From Simplicispira sp. 125 (GTDB taxonomy: Bacteria > Pseudomonadota > Gammaproteobacteria > Burkholderiales > Burkholderiaceae_C), in NCBI RefSeq assembly GCF_003096555.1, contig NZ_QEKM01000001.1:2728001-2792000 (forward strand): a DNA stretch of 64,000 nt, written 5' to 3'. Every line of letters begins with the position of its first letter. Position 1 is the stretch's first letter. The translations under genes and the position numbers were made by a program. Below are positions 29,170-38,540 of the stretch, piece by piece. Below the pieces are notes generated by a model, which saw only the letters and a program-made list of their open reading frames with translations, was not told where the DNA came from and did not search any database.

Positions 29170-29734
29170 TCTGGCCCTTTTTCAGGCACTCAATGCAAAC
29201 CCTGAAACACCCGCGACAGTGATATGGATGGCACGTGCGGCCTCCCAGGGCGAAGCGATCGGCATGCTGGCTCTACTGGCGGTTTCTCTCCGGCGTCCGA
29301 CGCTCTCCCCAGGACGAACGCTGCTACTGTGCCTGACAGCGCTGCTCATCACCTGGTGTGTTGTTCGGGGGATTCGCTTGTCGGTGCCTTTTCCAAGGCC
29401 GGCCGAGTTCGGACTTGGTCTCCAATGGGCTCCACAGGGGCATCGCCCCGGCTTCCCCAGCATGCACACAGCGGCGGCATTCGCCATGGCGGGAGTCCTT
29501 TTCTACACCGGTCGGCGCTCTGTTGCGTGGGTCGGGCTGATCTATGCTGGAGTCATCGCCTGGAGCCGTTTGTGCCTCGGCCTGCACTTTCCAACGGATG
29601 TGCTGGCGGGCGCTGTGACCGGAGTGGCCTGTACTGCGATTGCCGTACGACTTCTGCCGCTCCAGTTCAGATGGCTCGGCAAATTTTCAGCATATTGGTT
29701 CCGCCTGGCGCCCCCATGGGCTCGCCACAAGTGA
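29156..29734 (+). CDS. PAP2-family phosphatase, undecaprenyl-diphosphatase-like
   Basis: 192 aa, polytopic. The PAP2 motifs are IRLSVPFPRPAEFGLG, FPSMHTAAAFAMAG and SRLCLGLHFPTDVLAG, a fuller set than in its upstream neighbour. BcrC-like undecaprenyl-PP phosphatases have this form. The start at 29156 is preferred; a longer frame from 29132 is open but lies in the upstream gene. Its last 68 bp overlap the 3' end of pyk on the opposite strand. Confidence 0.82.
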   Translation: MLSLDLALFQALNANPETPATVIWMARAASQGEAIGMLALLAVSLRRPTLSPGRTLLLCLTALLITWCVVRGIRLSVPFPRPAEFGLGLQWAPQGHRPGFPSMHTAAAFAMAGVLFYTGRRSVAWVGLIYAGVIAWSRLCLGLHFPTDVLAGAVTGVACTAIAVRLLPLQFRWLGKFSAYWFRLAPPWARHK

Positions 29735-31103
29735 TGGCGTAGACATCCCCGCTGCTGACGATATTGCGTAATTTGAGTTGGCTCTCCGCCTGCTCAAGCG
29801 CCGTATCCCGGTCGGCGCTGGTGTCCATGAGCAGCGGGCGCACGTTGCGAAACAAAGCCATGCGCCGTTGCGTGGCGACCTTGGGCGTGAGTGCGTAGAT
29901 GGGAATATGGATACGGTGACGACTCATCCAGAGCGCCGTAGAACCACTGTCCGTCATGGCAACGATAGCCTTGGCCCCCAGGTGGTGGGCAGTGAACAAG
30001 GCTCCCATGGCAATGGACTGGTCGATGCTGGAGAAGGCACGCCCCGAGAAATCGGCATCGAGTTGTGCATCTTCCGCTGATTCGGCAGCAGCACAAATCT
30101 TGGCCATTTCCAGCACGGTTTCCAGCGGGTACTTTCCTGCCGCCGTCTCGGCGCTGAGCATGACCGCATCGGTTCCATCAAGTACCGCATTGGCCACATC
30201 GCTAACTTCTGCCCGCGTGGGCACCGGGTTGGTGATCATGCTCTCCATCATCTGCGTGGCAGTAATGACCACCTTGTCCATGTCCCGTGCCATGCGGATC
30301 ATTTTCTTCTGCAAGGCGGGCACGACGGCATTGCCCACTTCCACCGCCAAGTCGCCCCGGGCCACCATGATGCCGTCACTGGCTTTCAGAATTTCTTCCA
30401 GTCTTGGAATGGCTTCTGCACGTTCAATCTTGGCAATCAGACCTGGCTTATGCCGGTAGGGCGCTGCGGCAACATTGCACAACTGGCGCGCCATCTCCAT
30501 GTCCGTCGCATTCTTCGGAAAACTCACTGCCACATAGTCCGCCTGAAAACTCATGGCAGTACGGATATCGTCCATGTCTTTGCCAGTCAATGCGGGAGCT
30601 GTCAAACCACCACCCTGCTTGTTGATACCCTTGTTGTTCGACAGCTCGCCACCGATTCGCACCGTGGTGTGCACGGCATCACCGCGCACTGCATCCACGG
30701 TAAGCACGATCAGCCCATCGTTGAGCAAAAGCACGTCTCCCACCCGGGTATCCCGCGGCAGTTCCTTGTAGTCCAGGCCAACACCGCTCAGATCGCCCAG
30801 CTCGGTGCGCGAAGCATCCAGCACGAAGGACGCGCCGCTCTCCAGCATCACGCGCCCCTCTGCAAATTTGCCTACCCGAATCTTGGGGCCCTGCAGGTCG
30901 GCCATGATGGCCACTTCACGCCCGGCCCGCTGGGCCGCTTCGCGCACCATTTGGGCCCGATCGATGTGGTCCTGGGCCGTACCATGGCTGAAATTCAAGC
31001 GCACGACGTTGACCCCTGCATTGATCATCTTTTCGAGGATGACGAGGTCACTGGACGCAGGACCCAGGGTGGCAACAATCTTGGTAGCACGGCGCAACGT
31101 CAT
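29667..31103 (-). CDS. pyk: Pyruvate kinase
   Basis: 478-aa glycolytic enzyme converting PEP and ADP to pyruvate and ATP. It starts MTLRRATKIVATLGPASSDL; VNVVRLNFSHGTAQDHIDRA, GIMVARGDLAVEVGNAVVPA, VITATQMMESMITNPVPTRA and DAVMLSAETAAGKYPLETV are the family core. The C-terminus reads ITCGEPMGAPGGTNMLKI. Its 3' end overlaps the PAP2 gene by 68 bp in antisense. Confidence 0.97.
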   Translation of the reverse strand: MTLRRATKIVATLGPASSDLVILEKMINAGVNVVRLNFSHGTAQDHIDRAQMVREAAQRAGREVAIMADLQGPKIRVGKFAEGRVMLESGASFVLDASRTELGDLSGVGLDYKELPRDTRVGDVLLLNDGLIVLTVDAVRGDAVHTTVRIGGELSNNKGINKQGGGLTAPALTGKDMDDIRTAMSFQADYVAVSFPKNATDMEMARQLCNVAAAPYRHKPGLIAKIERAEAIPRLEEILKASDGIMVARGDLAVEVGNAVVPALQKKMIRMARDMDKVVITATQMMESMITNPVPTRAEVSDVANAVLDGTDAVMLSAETAAGKYPLETVLEMAKICAAAESAEDAQLDADFSGRAFSSIDQSIAMGALFTAHHLGAKAIVAMTDSGSTALWMSRHRIHIPIYALTPKVATQRRMALFRNVRPLLMDTSADRDTALEQAESQLKLRNIVSSGDVYAITCGEPMGAPGGTNMLKICRAI

Positions 31104-31206
31104 GGAAAGCCTCTTTCGAATTTGTAATCAGGTTTCAATTTTTACATGGAAGCAGTTACATGCTCGCAACGAACTGCAGCAGCGGCCAGGCTATTGCACC
31201 ATCAAC

Positions 31207-31235
31207 GAAAAAGGCCGTCATCCGACGGCCTTTTG
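31207..31235. terminator. Rho-independent terminator between pyk and lipoprotein genes
   Basis: An 11-bp stem (AAAAGGCCGTC/GACGGCCTTTT, 31209-31219 and 31224-31234) with a 4-nt loop, A-run on one side and T-run on the other, so it can act in both directions. It lies downstream of the FlgO-like gene and upstream of pyk, both on the minus strand. Confidence 0.88.
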
Positions 31236-31271
31236 AGCAGTTTTCAGAACCCGGAACGGGCCCAGGAAAAT

Positions 31272-31826
31272 TTAGCGTGGCACCTGCAGGAGGCGCTGAA
31301 CATCGCGGTCGTTCGGCAGCGCGTAGTCATGTCCGCGCACGATGCGGCTGTCTTCTGTACGCACCAGCTTCAGGCTGACAAAGGTGAAATTGGCTGCCGC
31401 CGAGTAGGTGCCGACGAGCACCAGTGAGGCGTTCTGGTTGCGTGCAATGTCCTTGATCTCACGCGACAGCAGCAACTCGCCAGCGCCTTCCTTCACGAAC
31501 ACTTCGCCACGGAGCTTGATCTCCTTGACATTGAAACCCTTGCCCGCCATGACCGATGCGTACTGCTCGGACAAGGTACGGCCCAAAGGAGCGGAACGGC
31601 TCATGTCATTGACATTCACCACCGTAGCCACCAGCACAGGGCCGCTGCCCAGGGTGGACATATCGAAACCAGCCACAAGCTTGGTGATGGCCTCACCATT
31701 ACTTTGCAGGAACAGGTTGCTGGCAGCCTCCTGGTAGGTGGGCTCCACACGCACCGGTGCAGTGTTGCTGGCGCAGCCTGCCAGCAGCGCGCCGGCGAGT
31801 ACGGTCAAAAGTGCATACGATTTCAT
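31272..31826 (-). CDS. FlgO-family lipoprotein
   Basis: 184 aa with lipobox LLAGC (Cys 18). The body resembles the FlgO/FlgP-type outer-membrane domain: QEAASNLFLQSNGEAITKLV, VLVATVVNVNDMSRSAPLG, LSEQYASVMAGKGFNVKEI and LLSREIKDIARNQNASLVLV. In Vibrio FlgO supports flagellar stability, but there are no flagellar genes here, so its job may differ. It overlaps the upstream lipoprotein gene by 4 bp (ATGA). Confidence 0.75.
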   Translation of the reverse strand: MKSYALLTVLAGALLAGCASNTAPVRVEPTYQEAASNLFLQSNGEAITKLVAGFDMSTLGSGPVLVATVVNVNDMSRSAPLGRTLSEQYASVMAGKGFNVKEIKLRGEVFVKEGAGELLLSREIKDIARNQNASLVLVGTYSAAANFTFVSLKLVRTEDSRIVRGHDYALPNDRDVQRLLQVPR

Positions 31827-32509
31827 TGCGAGACCACCTTCATGTTGACGCTCTTGTACGAAGGACGCATGAACAAAGGCGTGTCTGCGTTCTCGAGGTA
31901 GTACACGTCTGTCTTGCGAACAATGTACTGACCGCCCCGGGTGACGGTGGTGGTGAGGATCATTTCCGTGTTGGTCGGGCCACCAGAATTGATGCTGGCG
32001 CCGTAATCGGCAGCGGCCGTGAGACCCAGCGCGGCCAGCAACTGCGCATCCAGATGGTGGTTGCGCAGACCGTAAGCGGCCATCACGCCGGCTGCGAGCA
32101 TCGTGAACTGACCTGGAATGAAGTGGGGACGCTCACTGTTGTGGCGCACCAGCTGCGCATGGTAGGTCACATCCAGCGTCTGCCCGGGCATTTGCTGCAC
32201 CGGGGCACCGCTTTGCACCAGTTTGGTGATCAGGAAATCGCGGAATGCCAGATCGAACGAACTGGGGTTGGCGGGCAGCGCCACGTGCAACTGCGAGCCA
32301 GGAGCCACACCGGCCTTGTCGAGGGTGGCCAAGGTTTGCGCCACCACATCACGCGACACCAGTTCCCAATGGCCGGCCGAGCGCACCTTTGGTTGCACTG
32401 TCAACTCGAAATTCTCAGCGAGGGGAATGGGCGCCCTCGTTGCGCAACCCACCAGAGTTGCCACAGCGCCAGCCAGCACGGCCAGGCTGATTGCCTTTGA
32501 AAACACCAT
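31823..32509 (-). CDS. Putative lipoprotein of unknown function
   Basis: 228 aa with a signal and lipobox TLVGC (about Cys 22). It contains a hydrophobic middle segment (about residues 125-160) and TEMILTTTVTRGGQYIVRKT near the end. I do not recognise a named family. The tight coupling with the FlgO-like gene (4-bp overlap) suggests they act together at the outer membrane. The start at 32509 (MVFSKAISLAVLAG) is preferred for the signal peptide. Confidence 0.65.
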   Translation of the reverse strand: MVFSKAISLAVLAGAVATLVGCATRAPIPLAENFELTVQPKVRSAGHWELVSRDVVAQTLATLDKAGVAPGSQLHVALPANPSSFDLAFRDFLITKLVQSGAPVQQMPGQTLDVTYHAQLVRHNSERPHFIPGQFTMLAAGVMAAYGLRNHHLDAQLLAALGLTAAADYGASINSGGPTNTEMILTTTVTRGGQYIVRKTDVYYLENADTPLFMRPSYKSVNMKVVSQ

Positions 32510-32689
32510 GATTTCCCTCCTACGGATTTGAATGGCACGGCAACACAAAATGTTGACCCGCACGACTGAAAATTATTTTGGGCGCTATCCTCAACAAAAA
32601 CAAGAAAAAGATGCGCTAACTAGGCCGGAGTGCAGACGCTTTGTTGTTTTTGTCACAGTCTGCAGTTTTCCCACCCTGCATCAGCCGAT

Positions 32690-33883
32690 TCAATTTGAAG
32701 CGCGTTTTTCAAGAATTTCGAACGCAGGCAAGGTCTTACCTTCCAGCACTTCCAGAAACGCGCCACCTCCGGTAGAGATATATCCCACCTTGCTCTCGAT
32801 ACCATATTTGGCAATGGCAGCCAGCGTATCGCCGCCCCCGGCAATACTGAATGCAGGGGATTCTGCAATGGCATTCGCAATGGTGCGCGTGCCATTTTCA
32901 AAAGCGGCGAACTCAAACACGCCCACGGGCCCATTCCAGACAATCGTGCCAGCCGACTTGAGTTGCGCGGCCAGTCGGCGCGCCGTCTCCGGGCCAATGT
33001 CCAGGATCAGGTCATCCTCGGCCACATCGGCCGCAGCTTTGGTGACGGCGATCGCATCGGCTGCAAAGGTCTTGGCCGTGACAACATCGGTAGGAATCGG
33101 CACTTCGGCGCCACGCGCCTTCATGGCCGAGATCACTGCGCGGGCCTCCTCCACCAGGCTGGGCTCAGCCAGGCTTTTGCCGATAGGCAGGCCTGCAGCG
33201 AGCATGAAGGTATTGGCAATGCCGCCGCCCACGATCAGTTGATCGACGTTGCGGGACAGGCTTTGCAGAATGCTGAGCTTGGTGGACACCTTGGAGCCTG
33301 CCACGATAGCCACCAGTGGGCGCCGGGGCTTCGCTAACGCCTGGGTAATGGCGTCAATCTCGGCGGCCAGCAGCGGGCCTGCGCAGGCTATCGGCGCGTA
33401 CTGGGCGATACCGTAGGTTGTGCCTTCGGCGCGGTGGGCCGTGCCAAAAGCGTCATTCACAAAGATGTCGCACAGGGCCGCCAACTTGCGCGCCAGAGGT
33501 TCGGCGTTTTTTTTCTCACCCACATTAATGCGGCAGTTTTCCAGCAATACCACCTGGCCCGGCTGAACCTGCACACCGTCGACCCAGTCGCGCAGCAACG
33601 GTACCTCACGCCCCAGCAGACTTGCCAGGCGCGCGGCCACCGGTGCAAGGGAGTCTTCGGGCTTGAAGTCCCCTTCGGTCGGGCGCCCCAGGTGGCTGGT
33701 CACCATGACGGCGGCACCGGCGTCCAGCGCCATCTGGATACAGGGCACCGAGGCGCGAATGCGCGTGTCCTCTGTGATGGCGCCTTGGCCATCCAGCGGC
33801 ACGTTCAGGTCGGCACGAATGAAAACGCGCTGGCCACGGACTCGGCCTTGGGCGCACAGATCGGAAAAGCGAAGAATGTTCAT
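32690..33883 (-). CDS. pgk: Phosphoglycerate kinase
   Basis: 397-aa glycolytic kinase. Family segments are [20 protein letters not shown] near the N-terminus, [49 protein letters not shown] and [18 protein letters not shown], and [16 protein letters not shown] with [17 protein letters not shown] at the C-terminus. It belongs with pyk and fbaA but is separated from pyk by the lipoprotein pair. Confidence 0.97.
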   Translation of the reverse strand: MNILRFSDLCAQGRVRGQRVFIRADLNVPLDGQGAITEDTRIRASVPCIQMALDAGAAVMVTSHLGRPTEGDFKPEDSLAPVAARLASLLGREVPLLRDWVDGVQVQPGQVVLLENCRINVGEKKNAEPLARKLAALCDIFVNDAFGTAHRAEGTTYGIAQYAPIACAGPLLAAEIDAITQALAKPRRPLVAIVAGSKVSTKLSILQSLSRNVDQLIVGGGIANTFMLAAGLPIGKSLAEPSLVEEARAVISAMKARGAEVPIPTDVVTAKTFAADAIAVTKAAADVAEDDLILDIGPETARRLAAQLKSAGTIVWNGPVGVFEFAAFENGTRTIANAIAESPAFSIAGGGDTLAAIAKYGIESKVGYISTGGGAFLEVLEGKTLPAFEILEKRASN

Positions 33884-33970
33884 GGGGCAAATAGGTCAGC
33901 GGGCCACTCCTGCGGCGAAGCGGCCATTGTAGGCACCCACAATCCCAACCCATCGACCTGCGCAGGGTGG

Positions 33971-34306
33971 CTACCAGCCCAGCCCGATGTGCAGCGGCAG
34001 ATAGACCAGCATACCCACGACGATGGTGCCCAGAATTCCGCGCCGCCAGAAGTAGTAGCCGGTTGCGCACAGCACGGCCGGCAGGCGTGCATCTTGCAAC
34101 GTGCCGATCAGTGCACCCTGCGCCATGAAGATCTCTGGAGCGATCACCGCCGTGAGTGCGGCCAGCGGCGCGTATTTCAGGCCGCGTCGCAGCCAGTCTG
34201 GCATGGGAATTTCACGCTCTGGGATCATGAAAAATGCGCGCGCCAGCACCGTAATCAGCGCCAGTCCCGCAATGGCCAGCAAGGCCTGGATCGTGTCCGC
34301 GCTCAT
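33971..34306 (-). CDS. azlD: AzlD-family branched-chain amino acid exporter subunit
   Basis: 111-aa polytopic protein with about three or four membrane segments, matching the small subunit of AzlCD/YgaZH-type exporters for branched-chain amino acids. It reads [20 protein letters not shown] and LRRGLKYAPLAALTAVIAPE. It overlaps azlC by 4 bp. Confidence 0.85.
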   Translation of the reverse strand: MSADTIQALLAIAGLALITVLARAFFMIPEREIPMPDWLRRGLKYAPLAALTAVIAPEIFMAQGALIGTLQDARLPAVLCATGYYFWRRGILGTIVVGMLVYLPLHIGLGW

Positions 34307-35106
34307 GCAGCCCCATCCCTTCGGGGAGGCGACGCACCGTCGACGGAGGACTCCAAGGATTCAGCTGCGTTTTCGTGGATCTTTCTGTTGCGTTGGCGTT
34401 GCTGCTCCACGGCCTCCATCAGCAGGCCTGCAGCCACGGCGGCGGCGATGGCCACCAGGATGTTGAGCTTGAGTGGCAAAGCGAAAGCCGCCACGGCCGC
34501 CGTCCCGGCGACCGCTGTGGCCAGCCAGGTGGCGCGATCGAACAACAACGACAACAGCACACCCAACAGGGCCAGTACCCCGGCAAAGCCCAGCCCCCAG
34601 GAAAGCGGTATGGCATTGGCCAGCACAATGCCCGCGACCGATGGCACTTGCCAGGCCAGCCAGTTGACGGAAGCCGCGCCCCAGAAAAACGGCACCTGTT
34701 CGGGCACGGGCCGGGGTTCGGGAAAGCGCTTCATGAAGGCCACGAAGATCACGTCTCCGCTGAAATACCCGATGGCCAGCCGCTGGCGCAAAGGCAAATA
34801 CTGGAAGTAGCTGCGCCACATGCTGCTGAAAATGACAAAACGCAGATTGACACAGGCTGCGGTCAGCCACACCACCCACAGCGGCGCACCTACGGCCAGC
34901 AGCGGGAGCACCGCCAACTGGGCGCTGCCGGCGTACACCAGAATCGACATCAGCAGCGCGACCGGCACCGACATGCCACTCTTGACCATGGCAACGCCCG
35001 TCACCAAACCCCAGGCCCCCACGCCTACACCCGTGCCCAACATGTCGGTCACGCCCTGGCGAAAGGACGGATGGCGCACCGTGACGCCAACCGCGCGCCA
35101 AGTCAC
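34303..35106 (-). CDS. azlC: AzlC-family branched-chain amino acid permease
   Basis: 267-aa inner-membrane large subunit of the AzlCD exporter. The family hallmark region [40 protein letters not shown] and [11 protein letters not shown] are present. A hydrophilic C-terminal tail of about 35 residues (rich in R, E, S) extends past the last membrane segment. It overlaps fmt and azlD by 4 bp each, so the three genes are translationally coupled. Confidence 0.9.
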   Translation of the reverse strand: MTWRAVGVTVRHPSFRQGVTDMLGTGVGVGAWGLVTGVAMVKSGMSVPVALLMSILVYAGSAQLAVLPLLAVGAPLWVVWLTAACVNLRFVIFSSMWRSYFQYLPLRQRLAIGYFSGDVIFVAFMKRFPEPRPVPEQVPFFWGAASVNWLAWQVPSVAGIVLANAIPLSWGLGFAGVLALLGVLLSLLFDRATWLATAVAGTAAVAAFALPLKLNILVAIAAAVAAGLLMEAVEQQRQRNRKIHENAAESLESSVDGASPPRRDGAA

Positions 35107-36089
35107 CCGCCGCTCCCGGTCTGTGCAGACGGGCCCAGCACCATGCCCGGCAGCAAGGGAAATCCCCGCACAAAATCGGCGGCTGCCAAACGTTTTCCGC
35201 CGGCGCGCTGCAGCACCGTCAAGCGCAGGGCACCTTCACCACAGGCAACCGTGATACCTTGAGAATTTACAGATAAAATCTGGCCGCAACGCTTATCTGT
35301 CAAGCGCTGGAAGCTATCAATTTCATAATCAACCAATTTAATGAGCTCACCATCCAAGGTCGTGCTCGCGCCGGGAAATGGCGTCAGCGCACGAATGTGA
35401 CGGCCAATCGCCTCGGCTGGTTGCGTCCAGTCCACGCTGCTCTCCGCCTTATCGATCTTGTGGGCATAAGTCACGCCTTCGACCGGTTGCGGCACGCGAT
35501 GCAGGTCGGCACCTTGCATCTGCACCAACGCCTGGACAATGAGGCGCCCGCCTTGTTCGGCCAGCCGGTCGTGCAGGGTAGCGGTCGTGTCCGTGGACAA
35601 GATGGGCATGGTCTCGCTCAGCAGCATGTCACCAGTGTCCAGGCCCGCGTCCATTTGCATGATGGTCACGCCCGTCTGCGCATCACCCGCCTCGATGGCA
35701 CGGTGGATGGGAGCGGCACCACGCCATCGCGGCAAAAGGCTGGCGTGGATATTCAGGCACCCTCGGGCTGGCAGATCCAGTACCCACTGCGGCAAGATCA
35801 GGCCATAAGCGGCCACCACCATCACATCCGCCCGGACGGCCTCCAAAACGGATTGGGCACGCGCCGCATCCTCCGGAAACTTGCCGTCCAAACGCAGGCT
35901 GCGTGGCTGCTCGACCGCGATGCCCTGCTCCAGTGCATATTGCTTGACCGGCGACGCTTGTAACTTCAGCCCGCGCCCGGCGGGGCGATCTGGTTGCGTC
36001 AACACCAGGGGCACACTGAAGCCTGCCTGCACCAGCGCCTGCAATGCAACACGGGCAAACTCCGGCGTACCGGCGAAAACAATGTTCAT
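35103..36089 (-). CDS. fmt: Methionyl-tRNA formyltransferase
   Basis: 328-aa enzyme that formylates initiator Met-tRNA. It starts [20 protein letters not shown]; the catalytic loop is [20 protein letters not shown], followed by [17 protein letters not shown]. In the C-terminal tRNA-binding domain, residues about 254-272 ([19 protein letters not shown]) are encoded by a dispersed repeat copy, giving a sequence unlike other Fmt proteins; the flanking [14 protein letters not shown] is normal. def follows the usual partner arrangement, separated by a small lipoprotein. Confidence 0.95.
   Translation of the reverse strand: MNIVFAGTPEFARVALQALVQAGFSVPLVLTQPDRPAGRGLKLQASPVKQYALEQGIAVEQPRSLRLDGKFPEDAARAQSVLEAVRADVMVVAAYGLILPQWVLDLPARGCLNIHASLLPRWRGAAPIHRAIEAGDAQTGVTIMQMDAGLDTGDMLLSETMPILSTDTTATLHDRLAEQGGRLIVQALVQMQGADLHRVPQPVEGVTYAHKIDKAESSVDWTQPAEAIGRHIRALTPFPGASTTLDGELIKLVDYEIDSFQRLTDKRCGQILSVNSQGITVACGEGALRLTVLQRAGGKRLAAADFVRGFPLLPGMVLGPSAQTGSGG
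35273..35330 (+). repeat. Dispersed palindromic repeat, copy D (inside fmt)
   Basis: Contains CGCTTATCTGTCAAGCGCTG and GAAGCTATCAATTTCATAAT. The AAGCG/CGCTT arms pair around a 7-nt loop. Read through in frame on the minus strand by fmt. Confidence 0.78.
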
Positions 36090-36095
36090 TGCAAC

Positions 36096-36575
36096 CTAGC
36101 GGTAACGCTCGTCGGCCGCCGGATCATCGGCAAAATCGACCCGCTGCACGACGCCCGCAGCGTCCAGGGAGATGCGCGCCCGCCGATGCACGCCATAGGA
36201 CACGAAAAAGTAGGTCCAGACGCTGCCCTGCTCGCCGTCCGCCGCGCGGCGGTTGGGGGGGCCGAAAGTCTGCTGTACATCGGCCGCGCGCCACTGACCC
36301 ACCGCGATGGCCCCTAGCCGCGGCTCCGTGAGCACCGACTCCATGCTGATCAATTTCCCCGAGGTATCGAAGTCCAGGCTTTGCACCTGTCCGGGCTGCG
36401 GACGGTACAGCAAACGCTGGCCTTTGGCCAACTGGTAGGCGGCAAAGGGTTCACCTTGGCGAGCCACGACTTCATCGACCGTGGCACCCAGGCGCACGGC
36501 CCCGGACGTGGCACAAGCGGTCACCAGCAGGGCTAAAACCAGCGCTGCCCATCCTGCGAGAAGACGGCGCATCAT
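36096..36575 (-). CDS. Putative SmpA/OmlA-like lipoprotein
   Basis: 159 aa with a signal and lipobox LLVTAC (about Cys 21). Segments such as [20 protein letters not shown] and [16 protein letters not shown] recall the repeated SmpA/OmlA (BamE-like) fold. It lies between fmt and def and overlaps def by 4 bp. The function is unknown. Confidence 0.7.
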   Translation of the reverse strand: MMRRLLAGWAALVLALLVTACATSGAVRLGATVDEVVARQGEPFAAYQLAKGQRLLYRPQPGQVQSLDFDTSGKLISMESVLTEPRLGAIAVGQWRAADVQQTFGPPNRRAADGEQGSVWTYFFVSYGVHRRARISLDAAGVVQRVDFADDPAADERYR

Positions 36576-37081
36576 TCACGCTCCTCGCGCTGGCGCTTGA
36601 GCATCTTGGATTTAATGCGATTGCGTTTAAGCGGCGACAAGTATTCGACGAAGACCTTGCCCAGCAGATGATCGAGCTCATGCTGGATGCAGACGGCGAG
36701 CAAATCGCTGGCCTCAATGGTGCGTAGCGCTCCCTGGGCATCCAAGGCCTGTACGTGCACCGCATCCGCGCGCTCTACGCCGTCGTAAATGCCCGGCACG
36801 GACAAACAACCTTCGTCGCCCCGGTGCCTCTCCGGGCTGTACCAGACAATTTCAGGGTTGATCAACACCAGCGGCGTATTACGCTCCTCGGACACATCAA
36901 TCACAACGACCCGCTCATGGACGTCGACCTGGGTCGCCGCCAGACCGATGCCATGGGCGTCATACATGGTCTCCAACATGTCCGAGACGAGCTGGCGGAC
37001 ACGGTCATCCACCTGCTGCACGGGCTTTGCCACAAGGTGCAGACGGGGATCGGGATAACAAAGAATGGGAAGAATTGCCAT
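36572..37081 (-). CDS. def: Peptide deformylase
   Basis: 169-aa metalloenzyme that removes the N-formyl group from nascent proteins. The three conserved motifs are present: GIGLAATQV (residues 44-52), EGCLSVPG (90-97) and QHELDHL with HELDH at 134-138 (metal ligands Cys and two His). The start at 37081 gives [14 protein letters not shown], the family N-terminus. It is divergent from the LysM protein across 201 bp. Confidence 0.97.
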   Translation of the reverse strand: MAILPILCYPDPRLHLVAKPVQQVDDRVRQLVSDMLETMYDAHGIGLAATQVDVHERVVVIDVSEERNTPLVLINPEIVWYSPERHRGDEGCLSVPGIYDGVERADAVHVQALDAQGALRTIEASDLLAVCIQHELDHLLGKVFVEYLSPLKRNRIKSKMLKRQREERE

Positions 37082-37214
37082 GAGCACGCTAGAAATATGT
37101 CGCTATTTTCGCCACTTTTTTGGGTCTGCGCAGCAGTCATACCCAATAATCATTGCCGAATCAAGGGCTTGAGCAGAGAATCTCAGTTGATTTGTAATGT
37201 ATTTTGCCGCGTGC

Positions 37215-37253
37215 GCCCCTCCCTGGGTTGCACAGCGGCGCCAGCGAGGGGGC
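37215..37253. other. GC-rich imperfect stem-loop before the LysM gene
   Basis: Arms GCCCCTCCCTGG (37215-37226) and CCAGCGAGGGGGC (37241-37253) pair with one bulge and one mismatch. It lies about 30 bp upstream of the LysM start and may be another GC-rich repeat or a leader structure. Confidence 0.4.
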
Positions 37254-37282
37254 CTTCAGCAATGCAAGAAAACAGGAACGAC

Positions 37283-38485
37283 ATGGCGGCAATCACCAGT
37301 GTGCGACGGGCAACAGCAGGCGCAGTCGCTTTCCTCTGCGCAGCCTTGGTCGCCTCCGTGGCCCAGGCACAGAGCCAACCCATCACGGCCAGCCAGCGCA
37401 GCACTGCTGCGCAGGTTGCACAGCAGGGCGTGCCACTGACCGAACTCGCGCCCGATGCGCCCGACACCTACGTGGTCAAGCGTGGCGACACCCTCTGGGC
37501 AATCTCCGGCATGTACCTCAAACGCCCCTGGCGCTGGCCAGAGCTGTGGGGCATGAACCTGCAGGCCATTCACAATCCCCACCTGATTTTCCCGGGCCAG
37601 ACTCTGTACTTGGACAAGACAGGCGGCGTTGCCCGCCTGCGCACCACAGCGTCCGGCGCGCCGGAAACCGTGCGCGTGTCTCCACGCACACGCTCGGACA
37701 GCCTTTCGGATACGGCGCTGCCCACCCTCAAACCCCACCTGATCGAACCTTTCCTGGCCGAACCTCTGGTGGTCGATGCGGAGACCCTGAAGCAGGCGCC
37801 GCGCATTGTGGGCACCTTTGAAGAGCGTGTACTGATGAGCACCGGTGACCGCATCTATGCACGGGGAGACGCCGCCAACCCACTGCGCACCGATCCGGGT
37901 GAGCCACGCCAGTTCCGCGTATTCCGCGACGCTGTCGCACTGAAAGACCCGCAGACCGGCGACATCCTCGGCTATGAAGCGCAGTACCTGGGCCAGGCGG
38001 TGCTGGTGCGAGGCGAAACATTTGAGGACAGCTCCAACGGCAAGGGCGGCATGATTTCCGAGTACGTGCCTGCGTCCCTGGACATCACGGGCATCAAGGA
38101 AGAAATCCGTACGGGCGACCGCCTGTTGCCTGCCCCCCCTCGCATGTTCACCAGCTACATCCCGCACGCACCACAACTCGACCTGGATGCCCGCGTGGTG
38201 TCGATCTACGGCAGCTCAGCCATGGCCAATGCCGCACAGAACGACGTGGTGGCCATCAACCTGGGCGAGCAGGATGGCATCGAAGTCGGCCATGTGCTCA
38301 GCCTGATGACCAAAGGCAACCGCATCCGTGACGTGAACGACGGCGTGCGCACCGATATCAAGCTCCCAAGCGAACGCAACGGCATGGCCATGGTGTTCCG
38401 CACGTTCAATCGCGTCTCGTACGCGCTCATCCTGGATGTCAATGTTCCGGTGCGCGTAGGCGATCGCTTGGTCAACCCCGACTAA
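37283..38485 (+). CDS. LysM-domain protein (peptidoglycan-binding, DUF-type C-terminus)
   Basis: 400-aa exported protein: signal peptide (about residues 1-30, ending VAQAQ) and one LysM domain (residues 62-110, TYVVKRGDTLWAISGMYLK to PGQTLYLD), then about 290 residues with no recognised domain, found in the LysM proteins adjacent to dprA in betaproteobacteria. Start 37283 is preferred because AGGAA sits 4 nt upstream; an in-frame ATG at 37262 also exists. It is probably involved in cell-envelope metabolism. dprA follows after 55 bp. Confidence 0.85.
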   Translation: MAAITSVRRATAGAVAFLCAALVASVAQAQSQPITASQRSTAAQVAQQGVPLTELAPDAPDTYVVKRGDTLWAISGMYLKRPWRWPELWGMNLQAIHNPHLIFPGQTLYLDKTGGVARLRTTASGAPETVRVSPRTRSDSLSDTALPTLKPHLIEPFLAEPLVVDAETLKQAPRIVGTFEERVLMSTGDRIYARGDAANPLRTDPGEPRQFRVFRDAVALKDPQTGDILGYEAQYLGQAVLVRGETFEDSSNGKGGMISEYVPASLDITGIKEEIRTGDRLLPAPPRMFTSYIPHAPQLDLDARVVSIYGSSAMANAAQNDVVAINLGEQDGIEVGHVLSLMTKGNRIRDVNDGVRTDIKLPSERNGMAMVFRTFNRVSYALILDVNVPVRVGDRLVNPD

Positions 38486-38540
38486 GTAGCAGCCAGGGCG
38501 ATCGTCTGATCGCCCCAGACCAGAGAAACCGAGCCTCGGC

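Noticed and set aside
36755..37282. Upstream extension of the LysM gene
   Set aside because: It is antisense to def, and the signal peptide and ribosome-binding site indicate a start at 37283 (or 37262).
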